In this document: piece by piece, positions 61,132 through 64,000 of the stretch
Position numbering within the stretch: position 1 is the stretch's first letter
How the letters are laid out: each line of letters starts with the position of its first letter
Source: CBDHFN01 sp965262605
GTDB taxonomy: Bacteria > Pseudomonadota > Alphaproteobacteria > JASGCL01
Direction of reading: 5' to 3'
NCBI GenBank assembly: GCA_965262605.1
Contig: CBDHFN010000003.1
Coordinates: 744,001-808,000 of the forward strand
Length of the DNA: 64,000 bases
The notes under the pieces: model-generated
Database searches by the model: none
Told to the model about the DNA's origin: nothing
What the model saw: the letters and a program-made list of their open reading frames with translations, nothing else
Translations under genes and position numbers: made by a program

Positions 61132-62564
61132 GTCCCTGCCAATTTTTCAACTTGCCTCATTGCTTTTTTTATCATTTTTAAAATATTTTTTGGTGCTGTG
61201 CCCCCAAAAGAATCGCGCGATGCCACCGAATTTTCAATGCTAAGTCGGGTAAAAATATCGTTTGTAATGCGCTCATCAATGGCTTGCATTTCGCTCAATG
61301 ATAATTCCCAAAGCTTTTTATGGTGCGATTCGGCATATTTTACCAATGCCCCCGCGATGTGATGGGCTTGGCGAAATGGGATATTGCAAGCTTGCACCAG
61401 CCAATCCGCCGCATCCGTGGCGGTGGCAAAGCCATCTTCAACTGATTGACGCAATTTTTCGCGATTCGCGCTAAAATCTTTTATCATGCCCGTGGTGGCG
61501 GCTTGCATTAAATTAAGGTTATTAACCGCATCCATCAAGCCTTCTTTATCTTCTTGTAAATCCTTGGAATAAGTCAAAGGCAGTCCCTTAATAACCATTG
61601 CCAATGCTTGCAAAGCACCGCATATGCGCGAAACTTTGGCGCGCACTAATTCGGCGGCATCGGGGTTGCGTTTTTGGGGCATGATGGACGAACCCGTGGA
61701 AAATTTATCGCTAAATTTGATAAATTGAAATTGATAACTTGACCAAATCACAAATTCTTCGGCGATTCGCGACAAATTTAAACCATGAATTTGCGCAATG
61801 GATAAAAATTCTAAGGGAAAATCACGGCTGGCTACCGCATCCATGGAATTTTCACAAGGCGCATTAAAACCCAATTTTTGCGCGGTAAATTGCCTGTCAA
61901 TCTTAAACGAAGTTCCCGCCAAAGCCCCCGCGCCAAGCGGGCAAGTATCATGGCGCGCCAAACAATCGGCAAAACGGCTATAATCACGGGCGAACATGGC
62001 ATCATATGCCATTAAATGATGCCCCAAAGTAATGGGTTGCGCCGTTTGCAAATGGGTAAATCCCGGCATAATCCAATCATAATGGGCTTTTGCTTTGTGC
62101 AATAAGGCGATTCGCAATTGTATAATATTTGCCATGCTTGCTTGGCATTGTTTTTTAAGCCATAATTTCGTGCCAGTTACGCATTGATCATTGCGCGACC
62201 TTGCCGTATGCAAGCGACCCGCCGCATCGCCGATAATTTCCGCCAAACGCGCTTCAATACTCATTTGTATGTCTTCTTTGTCTTCGTCAAATACAAATAA
62301 ACCATGGGTTATTTCATGATGAATTTGATGCAAACCCGCCATGATTTTGCGCCCATCTTCGCTAGATATTATGGCTTGACGCACCAACATTTCGCAATGC
62401 GCAAGCGAACCTTGAATATCCTCAGCGAAAAAATTTTTATCAAAATTAAGGGAATTATTAATTTGCTTTAATATCGCATCGGGGGCTTGGTTAAACCTGC
62501 CGCCCCACATTGAGTTTTTTGGTGAATTTTTTGGTGAATTTTTTTGCGCAATTTTCTCATTCAT
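61128..62564 (-). CDS. argH: Argininosuccinate lyase
   Basis: A 478-residue fumarase/aspartase-superfamily enzyme that splits argininosuccinate to arginine and fumarate. The signature GSSIMPQKRNPD with its catalytic serine loop, TARSRNDQ, and MPGFTHLQTAQPITLGHH are all present. N-terminal residues 1-15 (KNSPKNSPKNS) are a small repeated extension before MWGGRF. Confidence 0.95.
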   Translation of the reverse strand: MNEKIAQKNSPKNSPKNSMWGGRFNQAPDAILKQINNSLNFDKNFFAEDIQGSLAHCEMLVRQAIISSEDGRKIMAGLHQIHHEITHGLFVFDEDKEDIQMSIEARLAEIIGDAAGRLHTARSRNDQCVTGTKLWLKKQCQASMANIIQLRIALLHKAKAHYDWIMPGFTHLQTAQPITLGHHLMAYDAMFARDYSRFADCLARHDTCPLGAGALAGTSFKIDRQFTAQKLGFNAPCENSMDAVASRDFPLEFLSIAQIHGLNLSRIAEEFVIWSSYQFQFIKFSDKFSTGSSIMPQKRNPDAAELVRAKVSRICGALQALAMVIKGLPLTYSKDLQEDKEGLMDAVNNLNLMQAATTGMIKDFSANREKLRQSVEDGFATATDAADWLVQACNIPFRQAHHIAGALVKYAESHHKKLWELSLSEMQAIDERITNDIFTRLSIENSVASRDSFGGTAPKNILKMIKKAMRQVEKLAGT

Positions 62565-62652
62565 GATTTTTTCCTAACAAGCCTTAATATTTAATACAAA
62601 ACCCGCCATAAAATCAAGCATAAATATTTAAAAATTTTTTTATTATTTTTTA

Positions 62653-62680
62653 TTGACTTAATTAAATAAATTGCTATATT
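62653..62680 (+). promoter_or_regulatory. Predicted promoter of the RloA-like gene
   Basis: TTGACT (62653-62658), 16-base spacer, TATATT (62675-62680), in the divergent gap to argH. Leader of about 35 bases to the ATG at 62722. Confidence 0.55.
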
Positions 62681-62721
62681 AATACCATAATTTGTAATAA
62701 TTTTAACAAAAGGGCGAATTA

Positions 62722-63909
62722 ATGCTGGTTTCATTCAAAGTTAAAAATTTTTGGTCCATTAAAGATTGGCAAGAAATTTCATGGCAAATTAACCCAAAAG
62801 ATAGGCTTGACAATAATTCACTCTCGCTGGATAAAAATTATCAACCGACTAACGACAAAGAAAATGCCCACATTCATCTTAATTTAATTAATTGTATCAT
62901 CGGTGCAAATGCTTCGGGCAAGTCAAATATTTTACGCGCGCTTGGGTTATTTTTGCATATTATACAAAATTCCTATTTAAAAGGCAATTATCAAGAATTA
63001 ATCTTAAATCCCCATGAATTATCAAAAAATAAACTTACTGAATTTGAATTTGAATTTATTGATAAGGGCAAATATTATATTTATGAATTTAAAACCATGC
63101 AAAATAAATATATCACGCATGAAGTTTTATACGAAAAAATTCACCGCAAAAATCTGATTTTTTCTTTAACGCGCCATGACGATGGCACAAATCCCGTTTT
63201 AAAAACAAAATTAAAAATTAATGAAGCTGATAAAAAAAGATTTATGGAATCGCATAATTTTTCTATGTTGAGCGCGTTAATGAATACGGGGTATTTGAAA
63301 ATACAATTACTTGTTTTTAATAATATAGCTAAAAATCTTAGTCCAATTACACCAGAGGAACAATTATCAAATATTATCAATAGAGAAGAAACATTTGTTG
63401 GCAAATCAAAAGAAAAATTATTAAATTTATTACAGCATGTTGATTTTCATATCAAAAATATCATAACAACGGCAGAAAATAAAATATTTTTTGACCATGG
63501 TGATTTTTTAATTAAATTTGACCATGAATCAAATGGCACAAAACAATCTATTGCAATAATAAATGTAATTTTATTTTTATTTAAGAATGGTGGTGCTTTC
63601 ATGGCTGATGAAATTGAAATTGCGATTCACCCAAATATTTTGCGAATATTAATCAAATTATTTGCCGACCGCGAATTAAACCCCAATAATGCGCAAATAA
63701 TCTTTACCACACATCAGCATTTATTATTGCAAGATTACCATAAAAGCCAAATTTTCTTAGCCGAAAAAAATTCTGAATCCCACGGCACAGAAATTTATCG
63801 CTTGGACGATATTAAAGGCGTGCGTGAGAGCGAGAATTTTTTAGAAGAATATTTAGCAGGAAGTTATGGCGCAGTGCCGCAAATAAGGCGATTAAAAACA
63901 GATGGGTAA
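62722..63909 (+). CDS. RloA-like AAA-family ATPase
   Basis: A 395-residue ABC/SMC-type ATPase: MLVSFKVKNFWSIKDWQEI start, Walker A GANASGKSN (61-69), LRALGLF, and the C-terminal MADEIEIAIHPNILRIL Walker B with FTTHQHLLLQDY. The layout matches the ATPase of RloAB/AbiL-like anti-phage pairs. The next gene starts 8 bases before its stop. It is not close in sequence to the ATPase at 49.7-50.9 kb except for the shared fold. Confidence 0.85.
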   Translation: MLVSFKVKNFWSIKDWQEISWQINPKDRLDNNSLSLDKNYQPTNDKENAHIHLNLINCIIGANASGKSNILRALGLFLHIIQNSYLKGNYQELILNPHELSKNKLTEFEFEFIDKGKYYIYEFKTMQNKYITHEVLYEKIHRKNLIFSLTRHDDGTNPVLKTKLKINEADKKRFMESHNFSMLSALMNTGYLKIQLLVFNNIAKNLSPITPEEQLSNIINREETFVGKSKEKLLNLLQHVDFHIKNIITTAENKIFFDHGDFLIKFDHESNGTKQSIAIINVILFLFKNGGAFMADEIEIAIHPNILRILIKLFADRELNPNNAQIIFTTHQHLLLQDYHKSQIFLAEKNSESHGTEIYRLDDIKGVRESENFLEEYLAGSYGAVPQIRRLKTDG

Positions 63910-64000
63910 AAAAAATAGACAACGAAAAAAAACAATTTATGGCATTGTAGAGGGCAATGCTGAATTTGATTTTTTAACTTTCTTATATGAATTATATGGG
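63902..64000 (+). CDS. RloB-like protein, N-terminal part
   Basis: Begins MGKKNRQRKKTIYGIVEGNA, followed by an EFDFL segment; the EGxxE pattern in a hydrophobic strand is the RloB/TOPRIM-like opening. The gene runs off the right edge (33 codons visible). Directly downstream of, and overlapping, the RloA-like ATPase, so the pair should be read together. Confidence 0.7.
   Translation, partial: MGKKNRQRKKTIYGIVEGNAEFDFLTFLYELYG

Overview
The window is AT-rich, gene-dense DNA of a Gram-negative bacterium, most probably an alphaproteobacterium. The evidence is an ntrC-ntrY pair, a tRNA-Leu directly upstream of tig-clpP, a CtaA/COX15-type heme A synthase, an Asp/Glu-type racemase beside a Liv-type transporter, an alphaproteobacterial type flagellin and hook protein, and a porin_4-like porin. 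Genes are packed with ATGA/TAATG overlaps. No rRNA, CRISPR array or insertion sequence was recognised. One tRNA was found.

Layout. 1-3.9 kb: end of guaA, a small glycosyltransferase, trpF, a lone ccmA and an AsmA-like protein, several overlapping at their 3' ends. 4-8.1 kb: a leftward livH-livM-livG-livF-racemase operon with no binding protein. 8.1-8.6 kb: a non-coding block of nested hairpins. 8.6-10.5 kb: the Fe-S and FAD subunits of a molybdenum hydroxylase without its catalytic subunit, then a LysE exporter. 10.8-16.7 kb: a polar amino-acid permease pair (no ATPase or binding protein here), then a coupled housekeeping run (prolyl-tRNA editing protein, ybbN, LON-domain protein, Trm112-like protein, cobO, lipoprotein). 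16.7-19.8 kb: SDR protein, clpP, tig with a striking His/Asp tail, tRNA-Leu. 19.9-27.3 kb: leftward dnaB, dipeptide epimerase, three tandem six-cysteine secreted paralogues, asnB, mazG, ubiA. 27.4-32.6 kb: a Tat-exported peptide-binding protein with its own terminator, then ntrC-ntrY. 32.7-36.2 kb: etfBA, a REP-like repeat block and a porin. 36.3-41.9 kb: gloB, lon, clpX, ctaA. 42-46.8 kb: a 901-residue membrane-anchored TPR protein, dnaQ and flagellin with a long leader. 47.1-52.4 kb: pccB and pccA, with an AAA ATPase and a DUF4276 protein inserted between them in the same operon. 52.7-59.5 kb: flgE with a canonical sigma-54 promoter, prmC, ligA, lutB, lutA. 59.9-62.6 kb: two unknown proteins, a Sel1 protein, argH. 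62.7-64 kb: a RloA-like ATPase followed by the start of a RloB-like gene.

The most interesting content is (i) two different ATPase plus TOPRIM-like gene pairs of the kind seen in phage defence, one embedded without its own visible promoter inside the propionyl-CoA carboxylase operon; (ii) the tandem family of six-cysteine secreted proteins coupled to asnB; (iii) two dispersed intergenic repeat families (a 20-base motif in four copies and a 26-base palindrome in two) plus two mosaic hairpin blocks; and (iv) the His-rich trigger factor tail. All functions are read from sequence motifs by eye; no database search was run.
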